In this document: piece by piece, positions 50,223 to 63,000 of the stretch
Layout: each line of letters begins with the position of its first letter
How positions within the stretch are numbered: position 1 is the stretch's first letter
DNA from: a virus
Length of the DNA: 64,000 bases
IMG/VR virus record: IMGVR_UViG_3300042563_000635
Span: 1 to 64,000 of that record
Strand: one strand, 5' to 3'
Position numbers and translations under genes: made by a program
Notes under the pieces: generated by a model
Told to the model about the DNA's origin: nothing
Database searches by the model: none
What the model saw: the letters and a program-made list of their open reading frames with translations, nothing else

Positions 50223-50230
50223 TATTTATC
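50223..50230 (-). promoter_or_regulatory. T4-like late promoter box before the tail-fibre-like gene
   Basis: GATAAATA on the minus strand, 7 of 8 bases of TATAAATA. It abuts the stop codon of the 206-aa gene and is 25 bp ahead of the fibre-like gene. Confidence 0.45.
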
Positions 50231-50851
50231 TTAAATAGTTACCAAGTTAGTTAGTGCTTGAATTCTAACCGTATAATCTATCTGAATTTGTCTATTCAAA
50301 GACTTTTGTACGGGGTGAAAAATAACATGAGTTAAAAGTCTAGTTATAACATTCCCGTCGTTATCTGTGCCATAATTGGCCAATAAGCCAAGTTCATCAA
50401 AAACGTACTCCCCGTCAGTTTGAGTACTATTGTCAAATGCGTTTTGTCCTGCAGGTTCACCATAATCTAGCAAACACTGAACCAAAATATCAGTATACAC
50501 CTTACCAGTAGTATGTGATACTGTCATTTTATTACGTGTAGGATCCAAGTTAAACACACTAGTGTCGTCAACAATTTTAGTATAAGTTTGGTTATATAAT
50601 GCTGCATTTTGACCAGTAGTATTAGGAGGTAAATAGGTGATAACTCCGGTTTCATCAACGCTTGCCCCACCGTTACCAAAAGCCATTTCGTAGATTTCTC
50701 CGTACCCGCGGCTGCTTAATGTGTCAGCAATTGCTTCCGACATATTTTCGTAGTTGATGGCATTCTTCTTGTCCACAAAAACTTCCCCGTTATTGGGGTC
50801 GTAGACCTTTAGAAAACCTTCAATTTTATATGATAAAGTAATTACTGACAT
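50231..50851 (-). CDS. Virion structural protein, 206 aa
   Basis: Begins MSVITLSYKIEGFLKVYDPNNGEVFVDKKNAINYENM. The fold looks beta-rich, with FGNGGASVD near 78 and a C-terminal VIFHPVQKSLNRQIQIDYTVRI. Its place between tail genes suggests a tail or baseplate protein. The N-terminal segment LKVYDPNNGEVFVDKKNAIN is echoed in the 50-aa protein encoded just upstream. Starts inside the TGATG of that gene, so translation is coupled. Confidence 0.75.
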   Translation of the reverse strand: MSVITLSYKIEGFLKVYDPNNGEVFVDKKNAINYENMSEAIADTLSSRGYGEIYEMAFGNGGASVDETGVITYLPPNTTGQNAALYNQTYTKIVDDTSVFNLDPTRNKMTVSHTTGKVYTDILVQCLLDYGEPAGQNAFDNSTQTDGEYVFDELGLLANYGTDNDGNVITRLLTHVIFHPVQKSLNRQIQIDYTVRIQALTNLVTI

Positions 50852-51003
50852 CAGTTATCGCCTCTTTTTTGTACTAAAACTTGTTTTGTGTTTGGATCGA
50901 AAATCTTTAAATGCGAGGAAAAGTAAAAGCCCCCATGCTCATTAGGCTTAGTTTCAGGCTTTTTTTGAGTAGATTCCTGGCTCTGTAAATGTTTTTCGTT
51001 CAT
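50851..51003 (-). CDS. Small protein related to the start of the next gene, 50 aa
   Basis: Begins MNEKHLQSQESTQKKPETKP, a flexible polar tail, followed by LKIFDPNTKQVLVQKRGDN, which parallels LKVYDPNNGEVFVDKKNAIN in the 206-aa protein. TGATG joins the two genes. The ATG is only 15 bp past the stop of the 4324-aa gene, with no clear ribosome-binding site; TATAAATT at 51020-51027 could promote it. It may be a small virion part or a shortened paralogue. Confidence 0.6.
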   Translation of the reverse strand: MNEKHLQSQESTQKKPETKPNEHGGFYFSSHLKIFDPNTKQVLVQKRGDN

Positions 51004-51017
51004 GATTTATTTATCTT

Positions 51018-54000
51018 TCAATTTATATCACCGCGTAAGAATATTGCGGATGGAGTTGTAGATATCTGTAACGGGTCGCCCTCAACTGTATTGTACACGT
51101 TAGAGTTCCAAACTTCCTGATAATCCTGAATGGACATTTGATTATTAGACAACAATCCGTAAACTTCGGAGTACAACGGTATAAAGAACTGAGCACCGGT
51201 GCCATTTGTTCCTCGTTGTAGGCCAGAAATAGTATTATTTGCTAAATCAACTGAGCTAAACTTAATTTGCTCGCCGTTAACATATAACAAGTTTCCTTCT
51301 AAGATAGTTATAGTTACCTGATTTCCAACAGAAATATATGCGCCGGCTGCTATTTTTAATACAGGAGACAAGTTTACTATTACAATTTCATAGTTTTCAC
51401 TAGCGATAGTTTGTCCTATGGTATTGTTTACAACACTGACATTAGATATAATTCTCTTGTCGGCTTCTAGACCTATGTAGAAATACCCATCAACTGCTGC
51501 AGGAACTATCTCATTTTGAGTAACTAAATCTGTTAATCTAGTTACATCATCAACATACATCACTGTGTCGGTATTGCTCAACGGTTCAACTAACCAAGTT
51601 CTAGTCTGTGTGTTTGCACGATACGCAACATTGGTTCCAATTTGATTGACGTTGATTAAGAATACTTCTTCGTTTGGAGTAGCACTTGGCATCATGCTTG
51701 TAATGGTCACGCTATCCAAAGTTGTAATTGATGCTAATATACTAACTTCATTATTTGCATTTAAACGCAATCTTGTTGAAGGTACACGGTATCCATTGAC
51801 TGTTACCCATAATCTATCAACATTGTCTTGTTCCCATTGAGTTACATACATTGATCCGGATACAGTAGATAATATAACTTCACTACCGTCTCTAGTCGCA
51901 GTAATAGAAAACTCAGTAACACTGACTATTGATTTAACATAATACGTAGTGTTTGCCGACACCCCTCCAAATACAGCTCCGGTGAACACGATAGGAGTTC
52001 CAATGATTAACGTTTCCGTACTAGCTACGGTTAAGTAGTTACCCAATACTGGGTCATTAGTAGTATCCGTGACCTCAAGATTTTGTATAATATAAGCAGT
52101 TGATTCCCAAATATAACCACCACTTACATATGATGATATAGCAGTAACAGGGTTGTTAATCGCAGACAATCCTGGATTGTAAGGTGTGTCGATGTATAAG
52201 TCTACTTGAGTAGAATTTATAACATGTACATAATAGGTATTGTTATTTAATTGAACAGATCCTAATGTACCGTCGATTCTTACTACATCACCGGACGTTA
52301 AGCCGTGAGCAATTCCAGTTGTAACTCGTACTGCTGATTGTCCTCCAACGTATGCAATTACTAATCCAGTACCAGTAGATAGGTTAATTATCGTTCCACT
52401 TTCATTTTGAATAGTGAACGTAGTTGAAGAAAGAACAGCACGAACATAATATACAGTACCATCAATCGCAATGTCGCCAAAACTAGTTGCTCCTTTAAAC
52501 TGAATAGTTTGTCCTGGAACAAATCCGGTAGTTGAAACGCAAGTTATTACCTCTGTTGTACCATTTGAAGCTGTACAATTAGTGATAGCGGCAACCGGTG
52601 TTATGGTATTGTTAACGTCAACGATGTTAGCAACTGTTACACCAGTTATGTTATACTGAGTATTTAAATACTGACGGTCAGTATTATTAAATGTCGTTAC
52701 GGCAATAGTACTACCTAACGTAGGCGCAGATACAAATGTGATTTCGTTATTGTTACTATCTATAGTATACGCAGTAGTGTTTAATAGTCGTAATCCATTT
52801 ACTTCTACAATTGCATTATCAGGATTATTATCACCAACAAAATTATCTAATGAGAACGGACCTGTTGCTCCGGTAGCACTTATTACTTGAACTTCAGGTA
52901 TAGTGTAACCATACTGAGTAGGAGTAGTTTCTCCAAATAAAGTATAGCTAATGTAATCAACATTGTCATCATAATCTCCTGTTGAGAAGATAATTGACGC
53001 ACTAATACCGTTATCTGCAATACCAAAAGCATAGTCGTTAGATATAAACTCTGCACCCCCGGTGGCGTTTGTTAATGCTATAACTGGGCCGCCGAGTGTC
53101 GCAGATACTGTAAATTCGTTAGGATCAACGATAGATTTGATGTAGTAAGTTGTTTGTGGCAACAATACTCCACCAAACATAGTGTCACTAAACACTATTC
53201 TTTCCCCTATTACCATACCACTAGTAGTGTTTGTTGTTATTGCATTGTTACTAGCTTTTGTTCTAGTAATTGTACTAGTTGTTCCTATTAATAATTTACT
53301 ACCGTTGTGATAGATAATAGGGCTAGTCCACACTGCTCCGTATCCAACTCTAATAACAACATTCATAGAACCAGTACCATCAGTCAACGCTAATGTTGAT
53401 CCTGCAGTACCAGTACTAACATTTATTGTAGTTGAGATTGTAATTCTATTGGTTACATAACTAATAGTTTTTACATAGTATGTAGTGTCTTCTGCAATAC
53501 CACCAAACACACTACCTTGAAAGGTTATTGGACTGTTTAATACAAAATCTTCTACGCTTGCACATAGTATTGAGTTATTTGTGCTATCAGTCATAGTAGC
53601 AATAACATCAACTGGTTGAGTATCTGGTCTTATGATACCTGAACCATCGTATATTTGTCCAGAATAATTACAATTTACGTAAATTTCATTCCATCCAGTT
53701 GAAGAATTAATTCTTATAGGATCAGATTTTGTACTAGACTTAACTAACTGATTTCCATTACCCACTTCATACACATCTACACGTAGGTTGTTTGCTACGG
53801 GTGAGAAAGTAAGAGGAGTATTTAAGGTGATCGTATAATCAATCCAATTGATTGTATAATTTAATGTTTCATATATTGCAGTGCTTAGTCCTGTAGTTCC
53901 GTCAATAATGTAAACTGCAATTTGAGCAGGAGTCTGAACGTTGTACAAATTACCTATATCAAAACTATATAATGTCTGTGTTCCTGAAGTAGGAGTGTAC

Positions 54001-57000
54001 TCTATGCTAACAACGTTATAACCAACGTGAGCATAAATTGTTTCATCCCAATTAGTGCCAGGGCGAGTCGCAACTGTCATCGTAATGTTATCAGTAACGA
54101 CACCAGGAACTAATTCTTCTGGTCCATAACCATATGTAAATTCTGCACCCTGTACATCATAGATCGTAGGTTGTATTGCAAATACTGATGAGCTAGTCCA
54201 AGTGACACCATTATCAGAACTAATTAAAATAGTGTTATTATCACCAACTGCTATCCATTCTCCGCTTGTAGAGTTATAGGTAATTCCATTTAAATTCTCT
54301 GAAGTTCCGGAACTATGCTGGGCCCAAGAATAACCGTCAATCGATACTTTAATGAGCCCCGCATCACCGACAGCAACATATCTATTGTTTGCATAATACA
54401 CATCAACCAATGATGTTGTTCTTGGTGCAAACATATATGTTGTCTCACTAGGATCAAACACGTTCAATGTTACTGGTAATCCACCAGGAGTAGCACTTAC
54501 TTGTAACTGAGTGAGCGATATTATATTAACTACATAATATGTTGTTCCTGCGACAAAGACGTTGAATGACTCTGAGAATTTAACTTGATCTCCAACTATA
54601 AATCCAGCGGTGCTAGTTACGTTCAATTCGTTAGATGAGTCGTTTGCACTAATCACTGTAACTTCATTTACACCTAACCAATTTGCACCGTTATCAGATA
54701 TGTATATTACTCCATCTTCACCCACAGCTACAATTTTTGAACTGTTGTGTGTAACACCGTAGAAGCCCTTAGAACTTAATGCAGGAATTTGATTCCAGTT
54801 AATTCCGTCAGTGCTTGTTAAAACAATGTTTACATCAATCGTAATTCCTACGCCAGTTGAATAATCTAACTGTTGACCTTTACCAACAGCGATAAATCCA
54901 ATGTAGTTTGGAACGCTAACTCCATTAACACCGTATAGGATATTAGTCAATGTAGGGTTACTGAATGTAAATCGTTGTCTCCAAATATAGGTATCATCGC
55001 TAGAAACAATTCCTTCTCCGACAGCGACCCATAAGTTATCTCTGTATCCAACTGAATTTAAATTCAATGAAGATATGCTCAGTGCAGTAAAATCATAGGT
55101 TGTAGTATCATACGGAACAGAACCATACGGGGTATAGTAGCCATTAGTAGTCCATGTTATACCATCTATACTTCTAAACACAGGGGTTGCTGGATTGTTG
55201 GTAGTCATTATATAATAACCACCTGCATAAATCATATCAGTAGTGTTTATCGGACTATTTGCTAACTTTTGAATTGACCATTCGTCTCCGGTTAGACTTG
55301 ATATTACACTAGAATAATCAGTCATGTCGGCTGCTGCCAAATAACGCACACCATCCCAAACAACAGCATGTATATCTACATCAGCAGGATAGAACGCTTG
55401 ATCTTGTAATATGGTGTCGATTGGATACTGATCATCGGGCGCAAACGCATTACCCAAATAAGTACTGTTTGGATATATTACTCCTTCAAACAATTGAGAC
55501 AAATCTTTGCCTGGCATGTTATCAGTTGGTTGATAGTAACCAAATACACGATCCATTGCATTTAATCTTCTGTCGCCACTAGTTAATAATTCCCACTTAC
55601 CGAATACAAACTCAGTGTCGTTGTTAGATATCACACAAACATATACTCGGTTGTTATATTTGACAATACTTTGATTGAAGATGAATGGCTCTGGTAACAA
55701 TGCAAACGAACCTGATTTAGCCATTGTAAAGTTAACACCAATTGTGGTCACTATATTTACAATAGTAGTAACGTCTCCGGGTACTGTGCTAATTCTAAAC
55801 TGTGTACTAGATGGAATATCATAGATATAATATGTTTCACCTTCAGTAATATTTGTTATGTTTGTCTGAACAGATCCAGTAAACACAACTGCATCATTAA
55901 CATCAAACACACTAGTGTCACCAATTGTCAATCTATCATTGGCTGAACTTACAGCAGTAACTGTAGCTTCAGTAATACCAACGTAGGGCAATGACAGACC
56001 ACTTACAGGAACTGTCATCAATTGATTCTGATATAATTCGAACTCAGTAGATGAAATTACTTTTAAGTAATATTGGTTTGAATCACCGGCTACCGTTCCG
56101 TTACAGATTACGCTTGTAATTTCACCATTAGTTCCAATAGAGTTAACAGTTACTGTTAAGTCGTTCAACGGTGATGTGCCACCTATTTCATTTCCCGGAA
56201 TAACAATTGTGTTATCTACTGCATATCCTGTACCCAAATTGCTAATTAATACTCTATATCCACCTAAAATATAACTTACATCAAATTCAGCTACTGTTAG
56301 CGGCGTTTGATCTACTGTAGTTTCAGTAGTGATGACCATGGTAGAAGTTGATAGTGAACCAGAAGAAGTGTTTATTAACGCACCGCTAGCGGTTAACGAA
56401 ACATTGAACGTAGTGCTATTAGCATTACGGACATAATATCTCGTTCCCAAAGACATGCCTGAAGGTACAGTACCGTTTCTAAAGATTACTGTAGTTCCAT
56501 TTTCAGGAGCATTAGCGACTGTAATAACCGCAGGGTTTGCGGCTGTGATTGATGCACTTTGTTGGGAGTCACCTGGATACTCAGCAGGGTCGCCGAGGTT
56601 GCCTGCGACTTTGATATACGGTAATCCAGTACCGGTCATCAATCCGCTAGCAGTAGATAATGTTAGTTCTAAACCACCGGGCGTGTTAGTGATTGTGAAT
56701 CTAGTGTCACTTACTATTTCTTTAATCCAATATTCAACATCAATTTCTGCACCACCAATGCCTGATCCAGAGAATGTGATTGGCATATCAGCAAATAACA
56801 TCTCAGTAGTATCACAAGTCAATTCATTAGTTGAAGATGATGTGTTTGTCACTTCAATTTCAATAGTGCCTTTGTCTACTACATAATAAGTTGTTCCAGG
56901 AACAAGCACATTTGTAAAGAATAGGTCTTCTGAGATTTCTATAGGCATATTAACATATATGTTAGTCAACCCTCTTGCAACAGTGTCACCTGCGTTATAG

Positions 57001-60000
57001 TTAGTCATTACAATTGAGTTAACATCAACCGGTAATCCGTCAATTCCTGAAGTGCGCTCACCTATCAATGCCGCAACACCTCTAGTAATTAGATTTCCAT
57101 TTGTTCCATCTAACCCAGGATATTGACCAGAAGTTTCGTATAGTGTGAACAACTGACCATTAACTTGTCCTGGACTTACCGGTAAGCTAACGTTAACTAC
57201 CATACTGTTTCCTGTAGCGGTAGTCAATGTAACAGTATTTTTCTGACTAGTTACCAACGCTGAAGTGTTGCTTGCCGGCGAAACATCAGACAACGGTAAC
57301 ACAGCACCGTTAACAGTAGCTGATATTTGGAATGCACTAGGGCTAACAATAGAAGAAACATAGTAAGTTGTTCCTGAAACTAGGCCACCAAATGTAGCAC
57401 TTTCAACTCCTGCAAGTATCATGGTGTTAAAAATTATAGGCTCATTGACAATAAGTTTATTAGTATCACCGTCAATCAGTACAGTGTCATTAGACGCAAC
57501 AGTTGCAGTTACATTAAACGTCTGCGGATTCTGTGTTTCAGACATAGTAAATGTTTGATTGTCTACTACGGTAGTTACATAATAAACTTCATTTTCTATG
57601 ATTCCACCAAACACTCCGTTTTGTATCTTAGTTGGGTCAGTACCTGTAAAGAAGATAGGCAAATCAATGTAGAAGCCAGCGGTGCCACCAGTACCTGTAA
57701 CATTTAACGGTACTGTTATGTTGTTAGTAACTGCTAAGGTTGATGTAACATCAAGTATTCCAGGATAATTTACAGTAATAACTGCAATATCGGTAACTTC
57801 TCCTACAAAACATTCTAGTCCAGCCGGGCCTACTGTCCAATTAGTCAATGGTAATAAAGGGCTACCTGTACTGTTTATTGACAAAGTAAAATCAGTTTGA
57901 TTTACAATACTATTGACATAGTAAACTTGTTCATTAACAATACCACTAGATCCAATGTCACCGATAAATGTTACAGGCATTCCTATATAGAATCCATTAG
58001 TACCACCAGATGCGTTTGGATTACCAGAACCATCGTCTTGTAGAGTTAATCTAACAACATCATTTGACGCATATGTGCTATGCACATTACGAATAAAAGA
58101 ACTATACGTTACTGTTCTCTCGTTTCTCAAATCAGTTATTTCAAATGCTACACCTTGAGCACTAGCCAATATATCAGCTATTGGTGGCTGAGTACTTTGT
58201 AAAGTAATTGATGAGCTTGCTATTGATTCGCTATTAGAATATGTGCCGGCGAAGAAAGCACCATAGTATCTACCGGTTACCCATTCAATGACTTTTGATG
58301 TATACGCAGTTCTATCAAACCTTAATACAATATCATTTTGCCTTATAGGTAATGAACTAGAAATTGCACTTGCCTTTGCACCTAGATTAACTGTGTGATT
58401 TGCACCTGTTCCTGTACTGAATAACGGGAGTCTATCGTGATCATTAATACAATCAGCATAGTTATCATAAAATCCCAAAACAACTGAAGGTACAGTTTCT
58501 AATACATTGATATAATACCATTGATCGTTTTCTAATCCACCAATTGGTGTACTGTTAGTTCCTACTTTGTATTGAATTAGGTCTCCTGTTTGCAATAACG
58601 GAGCATAAATTTGAATAGTGCTAGAGAATGTGTTTACATCCGTACTTGAGAATGGAACAACAATAGATGAGTCAATGATTATTTTTGGTAGTACTGTATA
58701 TCCTTGGCCAGGATCAACAACGTCCACACGCAATACACTATCTAAATTCATTACTGCATTCAACACCGCAGGTTTTGTTGGTGCCGGATACAACACTGGA
58801 TCAATATATGCAGTAACCTTAGGAGGTTCGATATATCCTCTGCCGCCATCAAGTAATAGCACAGCAGGAAGATCCATAAATATGTTTTCACCAGGAATAT
58901 GTTCTGTAATTGGGGTTCCGTTAACTCCGCGAGTTAACCCAGCCAATACATTTAACGCACGATCCACTGATGAGTATCCAATTTGTTCGGTTCCCATTTT
59001 TAAAATACCATTGATAGGTAAACCTTGAGCATTATCAACTGCAAAAGATTTAGTATTCAATGAAATATATGACGCTAATGTTGTTATGTGTGCATCAAGT
59101 TCACCTGTTATAGACAACCCATGGTTTTCAAACCACTGTGAGTATTCTTGTTCTTCCCATATAGGATTGTCAGGAGTAAATTGATTTACTCCGTTACCGC
59201 TATTATAAACTAATTGAGGTGTTATAAACTGTGCTTGAGATTTGTCATATTTTGCAGGCAAATCAAAATCAGTAATATTTCCACTATACACTTCGCTACC
59301 AGTATACTTAAATAAGAATTCTTTGATAACCACATGATATGGTTTTATTTCATTCATGTACCCTGACAAGAAATCTTGATTATCCGTTTGGAATACTTCG
59401 ATTGGTCGTAGTTCACGTATAGTATGTGCAACATCAATGAATGATGTTTTGTTTAGCCATGGTAAGTAATTTTGACTTTCTGTGGTTTCACTTTGAATGT
59501 ATTCAAACAACAAAATCAAACTACGGTTTCTGTATACCAATAGGTCATCCGTATATATTTGTTCGTTCAATGCACGAACAATTTTGCGTGTTTCTTCACT
59601 AGGATAAACATCATAAGTATCAGTGTCAAAGAAGTTATCACCGTAACCTAAACGAACTGATTCATAATCCCATAATGATGATTTAAAGCGTATTGTGCCG
59701 TTTTCTAAACCAATACGTCTCCAATTACCGGTTAACTCGAATATGTAAGTTTCTGCTTTACCACTCATGTTAGTAGATACAGTTACTATAGTGCCAGGGA
59801 TGACTGACAGTGTAGATAAATCTGCATAGATAGGAACCTGTAATGCAGATTTTATGTTGTCATCATAACCTGTTGCCCACCAATTAATAAATTCCCAATA
59901 GTCTCTAGTATCATAGAACTCACCTGATGATGTCAAGAATGAAGATTGTCTGATTTCAGTTATGGGGAACTGAGTTAATATAGAATTTGCATACTGTAGA

Positions 60001-63000
60001 TAATTTTTTAATGCAGTAAAACGATCTAGGAAAAAACTCTGTCGAGGTCTTGCTAGTATACCCGTTTGAACTGCTTTTGGCAAATATGGATTAGGAACAA
60101 TTGCACCTGTTTCATCAACACCGCATAAGCTGTCTAATAAACGATCATACAAGCTATCAGGTATTTCATTAGTTGTATTTGGAACTCCAGGTAAGAAATC
60201 ACTAGGGAATCCTGAACGAATTAAATTAAATTGTTCATGCGATACGTCATCGTTGTTACCTGTAGCAAATCCAATGTGTAATACACTATCATTGGCATTG
60301 ATATAATCACCAGAGTTATACAATCCGTAAACACTAGGAAGAATAGGACTAAAATAACTTATACCAGATGCTTTTGGATTTTCAATATAAGATGCAATGA
60401 TAGAATCTGCTAATGTCTTACCATTGTTTGAGAATATAGTATTTGTATTTCTAGCCCAGAAATAATAGACAGGAGCAAGTGCGCCGGCTGCGTCTATTAC
60501 ATATTGAATAGAGAATGAAGTTACATCAACAGGTATTCCTGGCCCTCTGTATTCGCCAGGTAGTACATTACTTGCTACCCAACTACAAACTGATACGTCA
60601 CTACCAGGAAACAATGTACCCCAATATTGACTGTTATAAGAAACGTCATTGTTTTGATGATAGTTTACAAAACGAAGATTCTTAGTGTTTAACCAAACTT
60701 TACCAACATGATCTGCTCCCCATACTAGGCCGCCTGTAACGGTATCGCCGTTGTTGTAATTTGCAGGATCAACGTTAGAAATAATGTCAATATTTTCTCT
60801 TGCTGCTCCTAATATTTTTCCTTGCAATGGATCAATGTAATCCATATTAATCAATGTCTCATTCGATTCTGCGCTGAACAACTGAATATTAAAAATCTTG
60901 TTAATGTCTACGATTGGAGCAGAGTATCTATACAGAGCCCAATCTTTTACACCAGTACTGTTGTTATAAACTGTTGCAGAGCCGGCGTACTCGGATCCGG
61001 TTGTAGAACCTACATCACCGGGAGTACCTACAATTACTCCGTAATTATTAAAGTCTAACGCAGTGCCATACAGTGGTTGATTACTTGTAGTTACATCAGT
61101 TGCTTGGTCGTAAGTATTAAACGGTGTATATGCTAAGTTTGGTGAGTTAACACTTTGCGCATATACGAATTTACCTAGATTTAATAAACTTTCATTGTAC
61201 TGTGAGATGTAGTCGAACATGTACACTGCACCAAAATTTGGTGATTCGTCTATCCAAGATGTAGTATTGTTATCAAACAACGTATCATTGTCTTGATTTT
61301 CGTCATCAACAAAGTCAAAGGTAGTAGCAGAGTATCTAGTACCAACTGGGGCACTAGCAACAAAACTACCATACTCATTAAACTTAACTACTGTACCAAA
61401 TTGTGTTGGGCCGATATTATGTGGACATACAATTTCTTGAGTCATGTCAAATACAGTAATTCCCAATTCAGATAATGTAGTAGTATCAGTTATGCTTAAA
61501 CATAATTTTTCGTTGATAGGAGCTAGACTATTATCCACTAATAATATAACTAATTTTCCGTTAATTGCTGTTGCGGCAACATTAGTTATGTTAGATGAAT
61601 TTATAGCATTCGCTACTACGGTTGCGTTACCTACAGGTATGTAGGTTAAGAATCCATTTAATAATATTTTTCTAGTTGTAGTGACATTACAGTCAGTTGT
61701 ACCCACATACATACCATAAGCGGCGCCTGGATCTGTGTAACGATATACTACACCCTCTGAAGTTTGTGTACTTAATTGGAACGGTGCTCCAATTAATATC
61801 TCGCTTGCAGTATTATTGGTTGTTACACTTGTACCAAACTGGGCGCCGGTTTGAGGAGCTTCTGCAGGCGCAATGTTTTGTAACAACGTTATCTCATGAC
61901 CATTTACGTCAATTATATCACCTGCATTCAATGAAGCAGTATACACTAACGTATCACTGATTACTGCATAATTACTGTCTTGTATCAATGTTCCGTTGTT
62001 AGATACAAACAATGTATCGTCTTGTAAGTATGCTTTAGCATTTGTCATGCCGGCAACTGTTGCAAGAGGAACAACAGTTGCACTTTCTCTTGATTCCTTG
62101 ATAGTTATATCATACCCCGAAACCGTAGCGATGTAGTATACCTTTGATGTAGTTATTTCAGTTCCAGTAAAACCAGAACCAATAAACATGATAGGCTTAT
62201 CAACGTCAGTAGCCGGATTAGGCAATGTTGATAATGTTATCCTATCTGTTGTAGCATTAGTATCAGTGACTGTGAATTCAGTAGAAGAAGGTGTCCAAGC
62301 TAGTTGCAATGTTTGCGTGTTTGGAGATACAGTGTTGTATTGAATTTCTAGGTTTTGAGACAGACGCTGAAAGACATAGGTGCGACCCCATTTGTCAACA
62401 GACCCTTCATCTTTGTAGGGAGTTCCTATAATTATTTTATTGCTATCATATTCTGTAGCGATTGAATATCCAAATTTATCACCGGAGTTAGTCAATCCCA
62501 ATGCATCACCATCTATTGTAGTAACTGCATTGAATGTAATCTTTGTGGCTACTCCGGTGCCTGTGCCTACCCCTGTTGCAATAAATACCGTGCCTACATC
62601 GTTAGATGTTGCTCCAATACTAGTAAAGTCAGTAGTACCGATTGAATTGATTATATATGTTTCTGTCGATTCAAAGTTCCCCGCTGTAGTAACAATATTT
62701 GAACGTTGATACACATGTACCGTGTTGTTATCAATATCAGATATATAAATCCAATTTTGATTTTTTGATATTGATATTGCTGTTCCCCAAAGATCATCGA
62801 GCGCGGCAGCATAAGGTATAGTTTGTACTAATACCAAATCATCTGATGTTGTTGTACTTTGCAACTGATACAATTTAACACTACTAGCCGCACCTGTTGT
62901 TTCCGCAATTGCATATAGATCACCCGCGTAACTAATAGTACTACCAAATGTAGGGTTACCAACTAAAGTTTGTACAAGTTCATATGCATTATTCAAATCG

